DNA of 64,000 nt from Phocicoccus pinnipedialis (GCF_903994035.1 NZ_CAJEWB010000005.1:124001-188000); one strand, 5' to 3'. Counted from the first letter of the stretch, positions 17,908-27,826 are shown. Notes: generated by a model from the letters alone, not told the origin. Translations and numbers: made by a program.

Positions 17908-18294
17908 ATGCATCAACCTGCGAAATTATTACTTGTATGTGCTGGATTATTTGGTTTAATTGGAGCATTTTTAGGATCGCATTTGGCTGGAGCTGGCGAT
18001 TACGCAATGCGTCCGATTCACGCACATATCTTAGTAGTCGGATGGTTAAGTCTATTCAGTTGGGCAGTATACTATAAAGTATTTGCGACTAAGTATGGTA
18101 TGTTAGAAAAGTTACACGTGTGGTCTGCAATAACTGGATCATTTGGCCTTACAATAGGTATGTATATAAACAATGTTTTAGAAAGTAATGTTTTCACTTT
18201 AATTGTTTATATAGTTGGAGGTTCTATATTACTATTAAGTTTTATTATATTTTTCATCCAAACATTACTTTATAAGCCAGTAGAAAATAAGTGA
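17908..18294 (+). CDS. Small membrane protein resembling heme-copper oxidase subunit I
   Basis: 128 residues with four hydrophobic segments (about 7-26, 39-58, 72-90, 96-118). PIHAHILVVGWLSLFSWAVYY resembles the heme-ligand helix of cytochrome oxidase or nitric-oxide reductase subunit I, with two histidines. Such short proteins are annotated as oxidase-like in Firmicutes, but an enzymatic role is unproven and the copper ligands are absent. GAGGGGG lies 6-7 bases before the ATG. It stands just upstream of cstR, separated by an inverted repeat. Confidence 0.7.
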   Translation: MHQPAKLLLVCAGLFGLIGAFLGSHLAGAGDYAMRPIHAHILVVGWLSLFSWAVYYKVFATKYGMLEKLHVWSAITGSFGLTIGMYINNVLESNVFTLIVYIVGGSILLLSFIIFFIQTLLYKPVENK

Positions 18295-18314
18295 GTAAAA
18301 ACATTATTACTCAC
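18291..18314 (+). terminator. Weak hairpin after the oxidase-like gene
   Basis: GTGAGTAA and TTACTCAC pair across an 8-base loop at the stop codon; only a short T-rich tail follows, so termination may be partial. Confidence 0.5.
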
Positions 18315-18342
18315 ACTTTACTTCTGAGTATGATATCATTTC

Positions 18343-18358
18343 ATACACTAGGGGGTAT
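18343..18358. promoter_or_regulatory. CstR-type operator upstream of cstR
   Basis: Read on the minus strand this is ATACCCCCTAGTGTAT, matching the C-tract/G-tract pattern of the two sites upstream of cstA with a few changes. It overlaps the cstR ribosome-binding region (AGGGGG), fitting autoregulation. Confidence 0.65.
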
Positions 18359-18363
18359 ATATA

Positions 18364-18645
18364 ATGGAACTTGATACACAAACTATTTATGATAAAGCGG
18401 TAATTAATCGTATTAAACGTTTACAGGGTCAAATTAATGGTGCACTTCGCATGATTGAAGAAGGTAAAGATTGTAAGGATGTTGTCATGCAGCTAAGCGC
18501 GGCCAAAAGTGCGCTTAATCGAACAATGAACGTCATTGTTAGTGATAATCTCGTACATTGTGTTCTAGAGAGTGTGGCTAATAATGATGGGAAAACAGAT
18601 GAATTGGTTAAACAAGCAGTCGAGCTACTTAATAAGAGCAGGTAA
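18364..18645 (+). CDS. cstR: CstR, persulfide-sensing repressor (CsoR family)
   Basis: 93-residue helical DUF156 protein. Cys37 and Cys66 are kept, but the position of the copper-binding histidine in CsoR is Asn62, the pattern of persulfide sensors. In S. aureus CstR, reactive sulfur crosslinks the two cysteines and releases the operator. The helix-1 motif NRIKRLQGQINGALRMIEEGK is typical. Three operator-like sites surround the gene. It is codirectional with cstA, unlike the divergent S. aureus arrangement. Confidence 0.93.
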   Translation: MELDTQTIYDKAVINRIKRLQGQINGALRMIEEGKDCKDVVMQLSAAKSALNRTMNVIVSDNLVHCVLESVANNDGKTDELVKQAVELLNKSR

Positions 18646-18660
18646 TCGACTGCTTTTATA
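18614..18660 (+). terminator. Terminator overlapping the cstR end
   Basis: AAGCAGTCGA (18614-18623) pairs with TCGACTGCTT (18646-18655), followed by TTATATTTT. It makes cstR a separate unit from cstAB. Confidence 0.7.
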
Positions 18661-18672
18661 TTTTAATCTAAT

Positions 18673-18688
18673 ATACCCCATATGGTAT
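18673..18688. promoter_or_regulatory. CstR-type operator 1 of cstA
   Basis: ATACCCCATATGGTAT, near-palindromic, 43 bases before the start of a second similar site; matches the CsoR/CstR-family operator style. Confidence 0.75.
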
Positions 18689-18715
18689 TTGCATTTTTAA
18701 ATTCAACGTGGTAAC

Positions 18716-18731
18716 ATACCCCTATAGGTAT
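18716..18731. promoter_or_regulatory. CstR-type operator 2 of cstA
   Basis: ATACCCCTATAGGTAT, near-palindromic, ending 20 bases before the cstA start and next to its ribosome site AAAAGGGAGAG. Occupancy would block cstA transcription. Confidence 0.8.
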
Positions 18732-18751
18732 TTTAAAAGGGAGAGAATTTA

Positions 18752-19807
18752 ATGGAATCAATCACAAAAACATACCACATTAACGATGTGGATTTATTGA
18801 AAGAAAGTGGCCAATTTATTTTAGATGTCAGAGAGCCTTCTGAATTTGATAGTGGTCATATAGAAGGAGCAATAAACATACCGCTTGGGGAAATCGATAC
18901 ACGCTTAAAAGAACTTCCAAAAGATCAAGATATATTTGTATATTGTCAAAGAGGTAGACGTAGTGAAATGGCAGTAGGACAATTAGTTCAACATGGCTAT
19001 AATGCAATCAATGTTGAAGGCGGGTATAGTGAATATATAGGCAAGTATAATGTTGTATCTCATTCAAGTAATAATACAGAAAGAAAAATACTTCAACTTG
19101 GCAGTTTACAATGTCCTGGCCCACTCATTACTGTTAATAATGAAATGAGTAAATTAGGTTCAGGAGAACAACTGGAAGTTCATGTTGATGACGTGGGTTT
19201 TTGCAATGATGTAGAAGCATGGGCTAAAAAGACAGGTAATAAAATTATAAAAAATGAAGTTATTAATAATTCTGTAGAAATTATTCTAGAAAAAAATGGT
19301 AATAAAATTATGGATTCTACAATGTTATCAGAAACTAACGACGGTACTACAATGGTTGTGTTTAGCGGTGATCTAGATAAAGCGCTTGCTTCATTTATAA
19401 TTGCTACGGGAGCAAAGAGTATGGGGAAAGAAGTTACGATGTTTTTCACATTCTGGGGCTTAAATATTATTAAGGATCCAAATGCACCAAAAGTTAGAAA
19501 AAAAGGTATGGATAAATTATTCAGTGCAATGATGCCTAAATCAGCTTCAAAGTTACCGATATCTAAAATGAACATGTTCGGTTTAGGTTCAAAAATGATA
19601 CAAAGTGTCATGAAGAATAAAAAAGTGGATGCTCTATCAGAAATGATTGAAAAGGCAGACAAACTTGGTGTCAAAATGATTGCGTGTACGATGAGTATGG
19701 ATGTCATGTCTATAGAAAAGTCAGAACTTCTCCCATTTGTTGAATATGGTGGCGTAGGTACGTACCTAGGGGATACAGAAAATAGCAACTTGAATTTATT
19801 TATTTAA
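18752..19807 (+). CDS. cstA: CstA, rhodanese-TusA-DsrE multidomain sulfurtransferase
   Basis: 351-residue cytoplasmic sulfur carrier of the persulfide detoxification pathway. Three domains in order: rhodanese (1-100, Cys65 in VYCQRGRR), TusA-like (about 110-185, Cys121 in LQCPGPL) and DsrE-like (about 195-351, Cys312 in IACTMSM). An extra Cys151 is present. The layout is that of S. aureus CstA, which passes persulfide sulfur between its cysteines. Regulated by CstR through two operators upstream. It is 18 bases before cstB. Confidence 0.95.
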   Translation: MESITKTYHINDVDLLKESGQFILDVREPSEFDSGHIEGAINIPLGEIDTRLKELPKDQDIFVYCQRGRRSEMAVGQLVQHGYNAINVEGGYSEYIGKYNVVSHSSNNTERKILQLGSLQCPGPLITVNNEMSKLGSGEQLEVHVDDVGFCNDVEAWAKKTGNKIIKNEVINNSVEIILEKNGNKIMDSTMLSETNDGTTMVVFSGDLDKALASFIIATGAKSMGKEVTMFFTFWGLNIIKDPNAPKVRKKGMDKLFSAMMPKSASKLPISKMNMFGLGSKMIQSVMKNKKVDALSEMIEKADKLGVKMIACTMSMDVMSIEKSELLPFVEYGGVGTYLGDTENSNLNLFI

Positions 19808-19825
19808 TTATAAGGAGAGAATGAA

Positions 19826-21190
19826 ATGTATTTTAAACAATTTTTTGATAGTAAACTTGCACAAACGTCGTATATGATCGCGTGTCAGAAAACAAATGAA
19901 GCGATTATTATAGATCCTAAGCGTGTCTTAGACGAATACAAAGAGGTCGCTGATGCAGAAGGATTCACTATAAAATATGCGACAGAAACTCATATCCATG
20001 CTGACTTTGCATCTGGACTTAGAGATGCGAATCGAAAATTCGGTGCGCAATTATTTGTCTCTGATGAAGGCGATGAAAACTGGAAATATGATAATATGCC
20101 TGAAGATACAAAATATCTTAAGGAAGGTGACGTAATTACTGTTGGCCATATAGAGCTAAAAGTTTTACACACTCCAGGACATACCCCTGAAAGTATTTCA
20201 TTTATTCTAACGGACCATGGCGGTGGTAGTAAAGAACCAATGGGTATTTTTAGTGGAGATTTTCTATTTGTTGGAGATGTCGGTCGTCCAGATCTACTCG
20301 AAGAGGCAGCACAACTTAAAGGTACTACTGAAATCGGTGCTAATCAGATGTTTGAATCTATTCAAAAACTCAATGATTATCCAGATTTCTTACAAGTATG
20401 GCCAGGACATGGTGCAGGAAGTGCGTGTGGAAAGTCATTAGGTGCAGTTCCACTATCTACGCTCGGTTATGAACGTAAAAACAACTGGGCATTACAGTTT
20501 GGTGATGATAAAGCGTCATTTATTAAAGAGCTCACGAGCGATCAGCCAGAACCACCAACATATTTTGCTCAGATGAAGAAAGTGAATAAGCTCGGACTAC
20601 CAGAGTTTAATACTAAAGAAGTGAGTGTTGATTCGGACACAGTATTAGAAGGACAAATACTCGATTTAAGAGATCGGGAAACGTTTAGAAAAGGATTTGT
20701 AAATGGTTCAATAAATGTGCCATATAATGATAAATTCTTACAGTTTGTGGGTTGGTATTTAGACTATAATCAACCATTAACAGTTATTGCAGATGAAGAA
20801 TTAAGTGAAACATTGCAAGAAGACCTTGCCTCTATAGGATATGATCATTTAGAACGCATTGTTCCTATCCATGGTGTTTCTAAATTTGAGAATGACTCTT
20901 ATCAAAGTATCGAGCCAGCAGAATTCACGAAAGTCTATATAGACAAACGTATTTTAGATGTGAGAACAATGAATGAATATAAAAATGATCATTTAGATAA
21001 TGCTGTGCATATTCATTTTGGTCATTTAGATAAAAAAGAGATACCATTTAGTAAAGACGATGAAATCTATGTCCATTGTCAATCTGGTGTGCGCTCAGCA
21101 ATTGCAATGGGAGTCCTGAAAGCACAAGGCTTCACTAATGTTATCAATGTTAACAAAGGATTCTTAGGTATTAAAGCGAGTATTCAGTAA
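19826..21190 (+). CDS. cstB: CstB, persulfide dioxygenase-sulfurtransferase
   Basis: 454-residue fusion. The N-terminal ETHE1-like metallo-beta-lactamase domain (1-240) shows HIHADFASG (His56, His58, Asp60), HTPGHTPES and [14 protein letters not shown], the non-heme iron site. Two rhodanese-like domains follow; the first lacks an active cysteine, the last has Cys418 in VHCQSGVRS. The enzyme oxidises low-molecular-weight persulfides to thiosulfate. Its stop codon overlaps the next start by one base. Confidence 0.96.
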   Translation: MYFKQFFDSKLAQTSYMIACQKTNEAIIIDPKRVLDEYKEVADAEGFTIKYATETHIHADFASGLRDANRKFGAQLFVSDEGDENWKYDNMPEDTKYLKEGDVITVGHIELKVLHTPGHTPESISFILTDHGGGSKEPMGIFSGDFLFVGDVGRPDLLEEAAQLKGTTEIGANQMFESIQKLNDYPDFLQVWPGHGAGSACGKSLGAVPLSTLGYERKNNWALQFGDDKASFIKELTSDQPEPPTYFAQMKKVNKLGLPEFNTKEVSVDSDTVLEGQILDLRDRETFRKGFVNGSINVPYNDKFLQFVGWYLDYNQPLTVIADEELSETLQEDLASIGYDHLERIVPIHGVSKFENDSYQSIEPAEFTKVYIDKRILDVRTMNEYKNDHLDNAVHIHFGHLDKKEIPFSKDDEIYVHCQSGVRSAIAMGVLKAQGFTNVINVNKGFLGIKASIQ

Positions 21191-21966
21191 TGGATATTTA
21201 TTATATTAGTGTCATATTTGCAATAGGATTTATTGGTTCATTTATTTCAGGGATGGTTGGTATTGGTGGATCAATAATAAAATATCCGATGCTACTTTAC
21301 ATTCCAACACTGCTTGGTATTACGACATTTACTGCACACGAAGTTTCAGGAATAAGTGCAGTACAAGTATTTTTTGCAACAATTGCAGGTGTTTTTGCGT
21401 ACAGAGGCAGTGGCTATCTAAACATGAAATTAATCGCATACATGGGAAGTTCAATTTTAATCGGAAGCTTGCTCGGAGGGTATAGCTCTCAAATATTGAG
21501 TGAAGGACAGATTAACCTAGTATATGCTGTACTAGCAACAATTGCAGCGGTTATGATGCTGATTCCCAAAAAAGAAGTCCCTTTCATGCCAGGAGAGACA
21601 TTACGTTTTAATGGGCTCCTCGCATCTGTACTTGCTTTTCTCGTCGGTGTATTTTCAGGAATAGTTGGGGCAGCAGGTGCTTTTATATTAGTCCCAATTA
21701 TGTTAGTCGTGTTAAAGATTCCAACTAGAGTCACTATTGCAACCAGTCTCGCAATCACCTTTATTTCATCGATTGGATCTACAATTGGTAAAGTCGTTAC
21801 GGACCAAGTGTTATACGGCCCTGCCCTTATTATGATTATCGCGAGTCTTATTGCTTCCCCTATCGGTGCAAAATTGGGACAGAAGATGAATACATCCATC
21901 TTAAAAAGTATGTTAGCTATTTTAATATTTGCAACAGCAATTAAAATATGGTTAGAAATAATCTAA
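21190..21966 (+). CDS. tauE: TauE/SafE-family sulfite/sulfur anion exporter
   Basis: 258-residue membrane protein with about eight helices and the duplicated family motif [17 protein letters not shown] and [16 protein letters not shown]. It probably exports sulfite or a related sulfur anion made by the cst enzymes. It starts within the cstB stop codon (TAATG), so translation is coupled. In S. aureus tauE lies on the other side with cstR; here it is the third gene of the cstA-cstB operon. Confidence 0.9.
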   Translation: MDIYYISVIFAIGFIGSFISGMVGIGGSIIKYPMLLYIPTLLGITTFTAHEVSGISAVQVFFATIAGVFAYRGSGYLNMKLIAYMGSSILIGSLLGGYSSQILSEGQINLVYAVLATIAAVMMLIPKKEVPFMPGETLRFNGLLASVLAFLVGVFSGIVGAAGAFILVPIMLVVLKIPTRVTIATSLAITFISSIGSTIGKVVTDQVLYGPALIMIIASLIASPIGAKLGQKMNTSILKSMLAILIFATAIKIWLEII

Positions 21967-22074
21967 CACTCCGTATCGAATAAATTAGATTAAAAGTACG
22001 GAAATAAATTAATGTAGTATGATCTCCCCCACGAAGTATTGAAATTTATATTAATATGAAATAGGTGAAGAAAA

Positions 22075-22374
22075 ATGACAAAAATTAAATCTAAACCAAT
22101 GAATGATTTTACTAAAGAACAATTAGAGACACTTGCTGCTGAAGGACAAGTGATAGATGTACGTTCAAAACTAGAAACAATATTTGGCAAAGTGAAGGGT
22201 GCACATCACCTTCCGCTTACAAAAATTTCTACTTTTGATGGTCCGAAAAACAAGACCTACTACGTCTATTGTGCGAGTGGACAAAGAAGTATGAATGCTT
22301 GTAGAACACTGTCTCAAAGAGGATATACAGTAGTTAATCTTGCTGGAGGAATCGGGTCATTTAAAAATAAGTAA
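22075..22374 (+). CDS. Single-domain rhodanese
   Basis: 99-residue rhodanese. The active loop is YCASGQRSM with one catalytic cysteine near residue 64; GGIGSF ends the fold. AGGTGA precedes the ATG. It lies 108 bases after tauE in the same direction, probably with its own promoter, since a CstR-type site was not seen in the gap. It likely carries sulfane sulfur within the same stress response. Confidence 0.88.
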   Translation: MTKIKSKPMNDFTKEQLETLAAEGQVIDVRSKLETIFGKVKGAHHLPLTKISTFDGPKNKTYYVYCASGQRSMNACRTLSQRGYTVVNLAGGIGSFKNK

Positions 22375-22518
22375 TACCTCTTGATTTCTTATTACTCTTT
22401 TGACAAATACATGTATGGTAAGCAGTTACTGTAATTACATTGTATTTTTACAAGTGCTATTAAGTATTATGTTTCATTTTAACGATCTTATAAAAATCTA
22501 TTGAAATTAATAGAAATA

Positions 22519-22553
22519 AAAGAAAGCCTAGACAAATAGTCTAGGCTTTCTTT
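22519..22553. terminator. Bidirectional terminator between rhodanese and surface protein genes
   Basis: AAAGAAAGCCTAGAC-AAATA-GTCTAGGCTTTCTTT, a 15-bp perfect stem ending in T and A runs. Confidence 0.9.
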
Positions 22554-22561
22554 GTAGAGTT

Positions 22562-25500
22562 TTATTTCTCAACTTTTCTTCTTCTTGTGATAAGTAACAT
22601 GAGAGCTCCTGCGAGTGCTAATCCAATCGCAATACCAAAATTACTGTTGTGTGCTTCACCAGTCTCAGGTAATTTTTCTTTCTCTTCAACTTTTGGTTCA
22701 GCATTTATTTTTGGTGTCTTTTCAACTTTAGGCGTGTCTTTTTGAACTTCCTTAGTTGGTTGTGGTGCTTTTGGTTTCTCAGGTTCTGGAGTTGGTTTCA
22801 CAGGGACCTCCGGCTTTTCTGGTTTTTCAGGAACTTCTGGTTCTTCTGGTTTTTCAGGAACTTCTGGTTCTTCCGGTGTCGGTTCTTCTTCCTTAATTGG
22901 ATATACAACTACTGTATTTGTTACTTTTGGTTTGTCGTCAAAAGTAATCGTTGCAGTGTTATCCACTCCATTTGTAAGTGCATCATCATCAATTGTTTTG
23001 AATTTCGCCTTGATAGTCATTTTAATTGACTGACCTTCGAGTGCTTTGATTACTTCTTTGTCAGTAATCTTAAATTCAATTTTTTGACCATTCTGTACTA
23101 ACTCACCATATTCGAGAATGCTTCCAGCTTTGAGATTAATATTATCAGCTTTTAGTTCACTAATTTGTACATCGATATCTTCGATTTCAGCTTTAAGTGT
23201 GCTGATTTGTTCTTTTAACTCTTCGATAGCAGCTTCTAGAGCTTCAGTATTAATAGGTTTTGAAGCTTTAGGATCTGACTTTTCTTCGGACTCCTCATTT
23301 GCAGGTTCTTGTTGTTCTTCTACAGCTGGTTCATCTTGTTCTTCAGGAGTCTCTTCTTCAACAACAGGCTCTTGTACTTCATCTACATTAGCCTCTTCTT
23401 CAACAACAGGCTCTTGTGCCTCATCGGCATTAGATTCTTCTTCATCAACTGGTACGTCTGTTTCTTCTTTTTCAAGCATTTGTGCGTAAGTTGATTCTAA
23501 AGCTTCTAGTTCATTTTCAAGAGTTTTCAGGTCGGATTCTAAATTTACTTTTTCAGACTCTAGTTTTTTAATTTCATCTGCTGATGTCTCAATGACAGTG
23601 TCTTCATCGATTGTAACATCTACAGATTCGATTTCTAGACGTTCGTCAATTTCATCGTATATTGTAAGAGTTTCAACATCTTGTCCTTTTTTCAGGAGTG
23701 CTTTAATGTCGAAGACAAATGTTTCATCATTATCTTCTACTCTATATCCGCCTTTGCCATTAACTTCTTTAGTGATTTCACCCTCTGGTTCCGGTACAAC
23801 GATCGGAGGTACAGTATTGATTACTGCATCGTCAACTTCGTACACGAGTTCATTGTTAGGTGAAAGGCCAGAAGCAATTGCTTTGTTTGTTATTGTTGAA
23901 TATCGTAATTGTTCTTCTGTGACTTTATGCTGTACAGAAACTTTTAGACTTTCTCCAACGTTTAAGTTTGTTGATTCAAGTTCAATGTTTCCACCAAGCA
24001 TTGGGTCATTGAGAATTACTCTGTGTAAGTCTACATTTCCGTTGTTTGTGATAGTGAATGTGTAAGTGACCACATCACCTACTTTTTCAACTTCTTTAAC
24101 GTCACTTACTTTTTCCAGTGTAATGCTAGGGTTATGCTTACCTGGGATTGTGACTTCATCTTCGTCCTCAGGAGTCTCACCGTCTGGTGTTTCACCTGTT
24201 ACTGTTGCGATATTTTTTACTTCTCCATTGTTTAAGTCATCTTGAGTGACAGTGTATTCTTTCGATACAGTGACCGACTCACCTGGAGCAAGTGTTGTTT
24301 TCTCTAAATCAATTGTTCCACCGAGCATTGGGTCATTTAACACGATGTTTTTAACCGTGATATTACCATTATTAGTAACTTTAAAGTTATAAGTTACAAC
24401 TTGTCCGGCTTTTGTAATTTCTTCAGTATCACTTGTTTTTTCGAGCATTAATTCAGAATGTTGTGTTCCAACTATTGTCACGTCATCTTCATCAGTTGAA
24501 GTGTTTCCTCTCGGATCCTCACCTTTAACAGTAGCGACGTTGACAATTTTACCGTTATCTAAATCTTCTTGAGTAACAGTGTATTCTTTCGATACAGTGA
24601 CAGATTTTCCAGGATTTAACATTGTGCTTTCAAGCTCTATGTTACCGCCAAGCATTGGGTCATCTAAAGTAATGTTTTTCATTGTTACATTACTATCGTT
24701 TGAAATTACAAATTTGTAAAGTATTGTTTGACCCACTTCAGTATATTCAGTTGTTTCTGTAGATTTATCAAGAGTTAAGTTACCTTGAATATCTTGTGGA
24801 ACAGATACTGAATCTGTAGCACTTATTGGCTCTTCAGAATGGATTGGGGTACCGAATACTGTCGCTTCGTTTTCTACCATTCCTTTATCTACATCATCTT
24901 GTGCGATATTGTAGCTTGCGTTCGCAATAAGTACGGCACCTGGGTTAAGTGTGATAGCTTCGAGATCTTCAATATCTTCACCATTTACAGATACATAATC
25001 GATATCGCTTAAGCCTTCAAGTACATCTGTGAGATTGACTTGAGTTAATGTTACGTTTCCTGTGTTAGTTGCAGTGAATGTGTAATTGATTTTTTCACCT
25101 GCTACAAGATTATCGCGGTCTGCCTCTTTTACGAGAGAGATACCTGGATTTTGTGTGGCAGGAATTTCATCATCATCTTCGTCTTCTAGTGTGTCTCCTT
25201 TTGGATCCTCACCTTTAACAGTAGCGATGTTGACAACTTTACCGTCATCTAAATCTTTTTGAGTGACTGTATAATCCTTTGATACAGTGACCGACTCACC
25301 TGGTGCAAGTGTTGTTTTATCTAGAGCAATTTCTCCACCCAACATTGGGTCATCTAAAGTAATGTTTTTCATTGTAACATTACTATTGTTCGTAACAACG
25401 AATGTGTATTTCACAGTTTCTCCAACTTCGGAAACTGTTTCTACATCACTTGATTTTTCTAGATTCAAGTTACCTGCTAAATCTTGTGTAACTGTTACAT

Positions 25501-27826
25501 CGTCTTTCGCTTGAATTGGTTCATCCACATTCGGTGGTGTACCATAAACAGTTGCTTCGTTTTCTACCATTCCTTCATCTACATCAGCTTGCGTGATATT
25601 GTAGCTTGCGTTCGCAATAAGTACGTCACCTGGGTTAAGAACGATGCCATCAACGTCGTCCATTGTTACCTCTTTATCGTTGATCGATACATAATTGATA
25701 TCGCTTAAGCCTTCAAGTACATCTGTGAGATTTACTTGAGTTAATGTTACGTTTCCTGTGTTAGTTACAGTGAATGTGTAATTGATTTTTTCACCTGCTA
25801 CAAGATTATCGCGGTCTGCCTCTTTTACGAGAGAGATACCTGGATTTTGTGTGGCAGGAATTTCATCATCATCTTTGTCTTCTAGTGTGTCTCCTTTTGG
25901 ATCCTCACCTTTAACAGTAGCGGTGTTGCTAACTTTACCGTCATCTAAATCTTTTTGAGTGACTGTATAATCCTTTGATACAGTTACCGACTCACCTGGT
26001 GCAAGTGTTGTTTTCTCTAGAGTGATTTCTCCACCAAGTTTTGGATCGTCTAGACTGATTTTGTTCAAAGTGACGTTACCAGTGTTTTTGATTTCAAATG
26101 TATAGGTTACTTCTTGGCCAACTTCTGTTATTTTATCAACATCGCTAGTCTTCTTAAGTTCAATCGACGGTTCTGCATTTAATGTATTTGTAACATCAAA
26201 ATTTTCTTCACTATATGATGTCGTGTATCCATCAACTGTGATTTCTTTTATATAGTAATCATAGAGTTGACCTTTAGAAGAATAGGCAGGCCACATTCCA
26301 AAGTCATATTTCCATTCATCATTTGAATCCGGCTTTACTGTGAATGTTTTAATTAGTGTACCATTCGAGCGATCATCCACTGTTCTATATAATTCAAGTT
26401 GAATTTCTTGTGGTCGATTCATTTCACCACCAGTGTCGTCCCAAATTTTAGAACCACTTATGTCAAGAGTGATCCCTTTCACTCTTGGTACAATATACTC
26501 TCTTACTGGAGAGTCTTGTTTATTAATATCAGGCACAAGAGTAGTTTTGCCGTTTGTAGCAAAATAATCTGTACCGTTAAAACCATCTATTTCAGTATTA
26601 ATATTTACTTTATAACGAATATTTATATACTGATCTTCTCCAAGCTTTAGGTTACTAAGAGTGATTGTATTATTGTCTAATGATACATTTACTCCTGATA
26701 ATAGCTTAGAATCAGAAGCAGATAGATAATAGGATCCATCTGATAATGTCTCATCTGAAGCTTTTCTAAATTCACCATCAGTTAGAGCGAGGTTTACAAA
26801 TTCACTCATTGGGTCTGTTACTACCCCGTCACTAATTGTGCCTGTAATACCCTTAGCAAGGCTAGTTAAAATATCAACTAGATCCGCAACTTGATTGGCA
26901 TTATAGTAGTTTGCTGGTGTAGAGGCTATATTTTTCATGACATGCTCAACTTGTTCAAGACTGGCACCGGCATCTCCAGCTAACTCTATGCCGATCGAGT
27001 ACATATCTATGCCATCATTTTTAATATTTTGAGCTTCAGTAATCGTGTTTGTACCATGGTTTTTAGCACCTTCGTCGTAGTAGAAATTAGTACCATTTCC
27101 TTTACGAGTAGTAACATTCTCGTAACTCACTGTTGGAGCGCCATCAGTAATCGTAACGATAATTTTATTTTTTGCATTACTACCATTTATAATGCCGTGT
27201 GCAACTTGCAAACCTTGTTGAATATTCGTACCACCGTCATCACTTCGTCCTCGTTTATCTGGAGTATCTGTTGGTATTTTACTAATCAAAGTTTGTGCAT
27301 TGTTAGTGAAAGTTTTGTGTGAATAGTTATGTGTGTTTCCTGTAGTACTTCTAACGTTATTTTCTCGACCATCTAAAACGACTGTACCAAATGTTACAAG
27401 AGCAATTCTGATACTGTCATTATCTGAAGTTAGTGTATTGTTTATAAAGTCGATTACTGCATTTCGTGCAATTTTAGCCCTGTTATTGTTATTCATACTA
27501 TTTGAGTTATCATATACAATAACAATGTCTGTGGGTTCTTTGATTTCTTTTTCTTTACCTTGTACTTTTAGGTCAATGAAGTATTCTCCTGGTGTGCCAG
27601 TATAGGTAGCTGTCTTAGAAATGATAGAATCTTCAAATTCTTGGGGGCTTTGAGGGTTAATTACTCCTCCGGAGTCGTTTTCTTGTACTTGTTCATTTGC
27701 ATCGGCAGCTAAAGCGCGATTGTTCTCAGTTATAAGCGGAGATATTGAACTAAATACACTAGAGGCGATTATCAAAAGAGATAGGGTGAACATTAAAACT
27801 ACTTTTGAAAATAATTTTTTTCGCAT
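22562..27826 (-). CDS. Giant LPXTG cell-wall surface protein with vWA head and DUF11-type repeats
   Basis: 1754 residues. Signal peptide about 1-40 (MRKKLFSKVVLMFTLSLLII start, ALA-A cleavage). A von Willebrand A domain (about 98-325) has the MIDAS motif DNSNS at 106-110 and TDGAP at 228. A Cna-B-like unit follows (about 452-548). Seven DUF11/DUF7507-like repeats span 552-1340. A D2-type isopeptide-like domain (1350-1645) is interrupted by coiled-coil and acidic Glu/Pro-rich sequence (1418-1562). A Pro-rich stalk (1645-1715), LPETG at 1719-1723, a membrane helix and RRRKVEK end it. Sortase A should anchor it. It probably mediates adhesion. The ribosome site is weak (AAAGGA, 15 bases away). 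Confidence 0.93.
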   Translation of the reverse strand: MRKKLFSKVVLMFTLSLLIIASSVFSSISPLITENNRALAADANEQVQENDSGGVINPQSPQEFEDSIISKTATYTGTPGEYFIDLKVQGKEKEIKEPTDIVIVYDNSNSMNNNNRAKIARNAVIDFINNTLTSDNDSIRIALVTFGTVVLDGRENNVRSTTGNTHNYSHKTFTNNAQTLISKIPTDTPDKRGRSDDGGTNIQQGLQVAHGIINGSNAKNKIIVTITDGAPTVSYENVTTRKGNGTNFYYDEGAKNHGTNTITEAQNIKNDGIDMYSIGIELAGDAGASLEQVEHVMKNIASTPANYYNANQVADLVDILTSLAKGITGTISDGVVTDPMSEFVNLALTDGEFRKASDETLSDGSYYLSASDSKLLSGVNVSLDNNTITLSNLKLGEDQYINIRYKVNINTEIDGFNGTDYFATNGKTTLVPDINKQDSPVREYIVPRVKGITLDISGSKIWDDTGGEMNRPQEIQLELYRTVDDRSNGTLIKTFTVKPDSNDEWKYDFGMWPAYSSKGQLYDYYIKEITVDGYTTSYSEENFDVTNTLNAEPSIELKKTSDVDKITEVGQEVTYTFEIKNTGNVTLNKISLDDPKLGGEITLEKTTLAPGESVTVSKDYTVTQKDLDDGKVSNTATVKGEDPKGDTLEDKDDDEIPATQNPGISLVKEADRDNLVAGEKINYTFTVTNTGNVTLTQVNLTDVLEGLSDINYVSINDKEVTMDDVDGIVLNPGDVLIANASYNITQADVDEGMVENEATVYGTPPNVDEPIQAKDDVTVTQDLAGNLNLEKSSDVETVSEVGETVKYTFVVTNNSNVTMKNITLDDPMLGGEIALDKTTLAPGESVTVSKDYTVTQKDLDDGKVVNIATVKGEDPKGDTLEDEDDDEIPATQNPGISLVKEADRDNLVAGEKINYTFTATNTGNVTLTQVNLTDVLEGLSDIDYVSVNGEDIEDLEAITLNPGAVLIANASYNIAQDDVDKGMVENEATVFGTPIHSEEPISATDSVSVPQDIQGNLTLDKSTETTEYTEVGQTILYKFVISNDSNVTMKNITLDDPMLGGNIELESTMLNPGKSVTVSKEYTVTQEDLDNGKIVNVATVKGEDPRGNTSTDEDDVTIVGTQHSELMLEKTSDTEEITKAGQVVTYNFKVTNNGNITVKNIVLNDPMLGGTIDLEKTTLAPGESVTVSKEYTVTQDDLNNGEVKNIATVTGETPDGETPEDEDEVTIPGKHNPSITLEKVSDVKEVEKVGDVVTYTFTITNNGNVDLHRVILNDPMLGGNIELESTNLNVGESLKVSVQHKVTEEQLRYSTITNKAIASGLSPNNELVYEVDDAVINTVPPIVVPEPEGEITKEVNGKGGYRVEDNDETFVFDIKALLKKGQDVETLTIYDEIDERLEIESVDVTIDEDTVIETSADEIKKLESEKVNLESDLKTLENELEALESTYAQMLEKEETDVPVDEEESNADEAQEPVVEEEANVDEVQEPVVEEETPEEQDEPAVEEQQEPANEESEEKSDPKASKPINTEALEAAIEELKEQISTLKAEIEDIDVQISELKADNINLKAGSILEYGELVQNGQKIEFKITDKEVIKALEGQSIKMTIKAKFKTIDDDALTNGVDNTATITFDDKPKVTNTVVVYPIKEEEPTPEEPEVPEKPEEPEVPEKPEKPEVPVKPTPEPEKPKAPQPTKEVQKDTPKVEKTPKINAEPKVEEKEKLPETGEAHNSNFGIAIGLALAGALMLLITRRRKVEK
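23807..26173 (-). repeat. Seven tandem domain repeats within the surface protein gene
   Basis: Repeat units at residues 552-660, 661-781, 782-892, 893-1011, 1012-1122, 1123-1231 and 1232-1340. Units 1+2 and 3+4 are a duplicated pair 696 bases (232 codons) apart: for example, the segment from ACGAGAGAGATACCTGGATT at 25131 recurs at 25827 almost unchanged over tens of bases. This shows a recent in-frame tandem duplication. Confidence 0.85.

Noticed and set aside
3760-22561. An SCC element inserted at rlmH
   Set aside because: No ccrA/B/C-like recombinase, no second core sequence and no element-end inverted repeats were seen; only the attB and a suggestive gene set exist.
23118-23489. Serine-rich protein on the plus strand inside the surface protein gene
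   Set aside because: It is the antisense reading of Glu-rich codons of the LPXTG protein, without ribosome site.
23807-26173. CRISPR-like repeat array
   Set aside because: The repeats are about 330-360 bases, in frame and encode protein domains; no short direct repeats with spacers were found anywhere.
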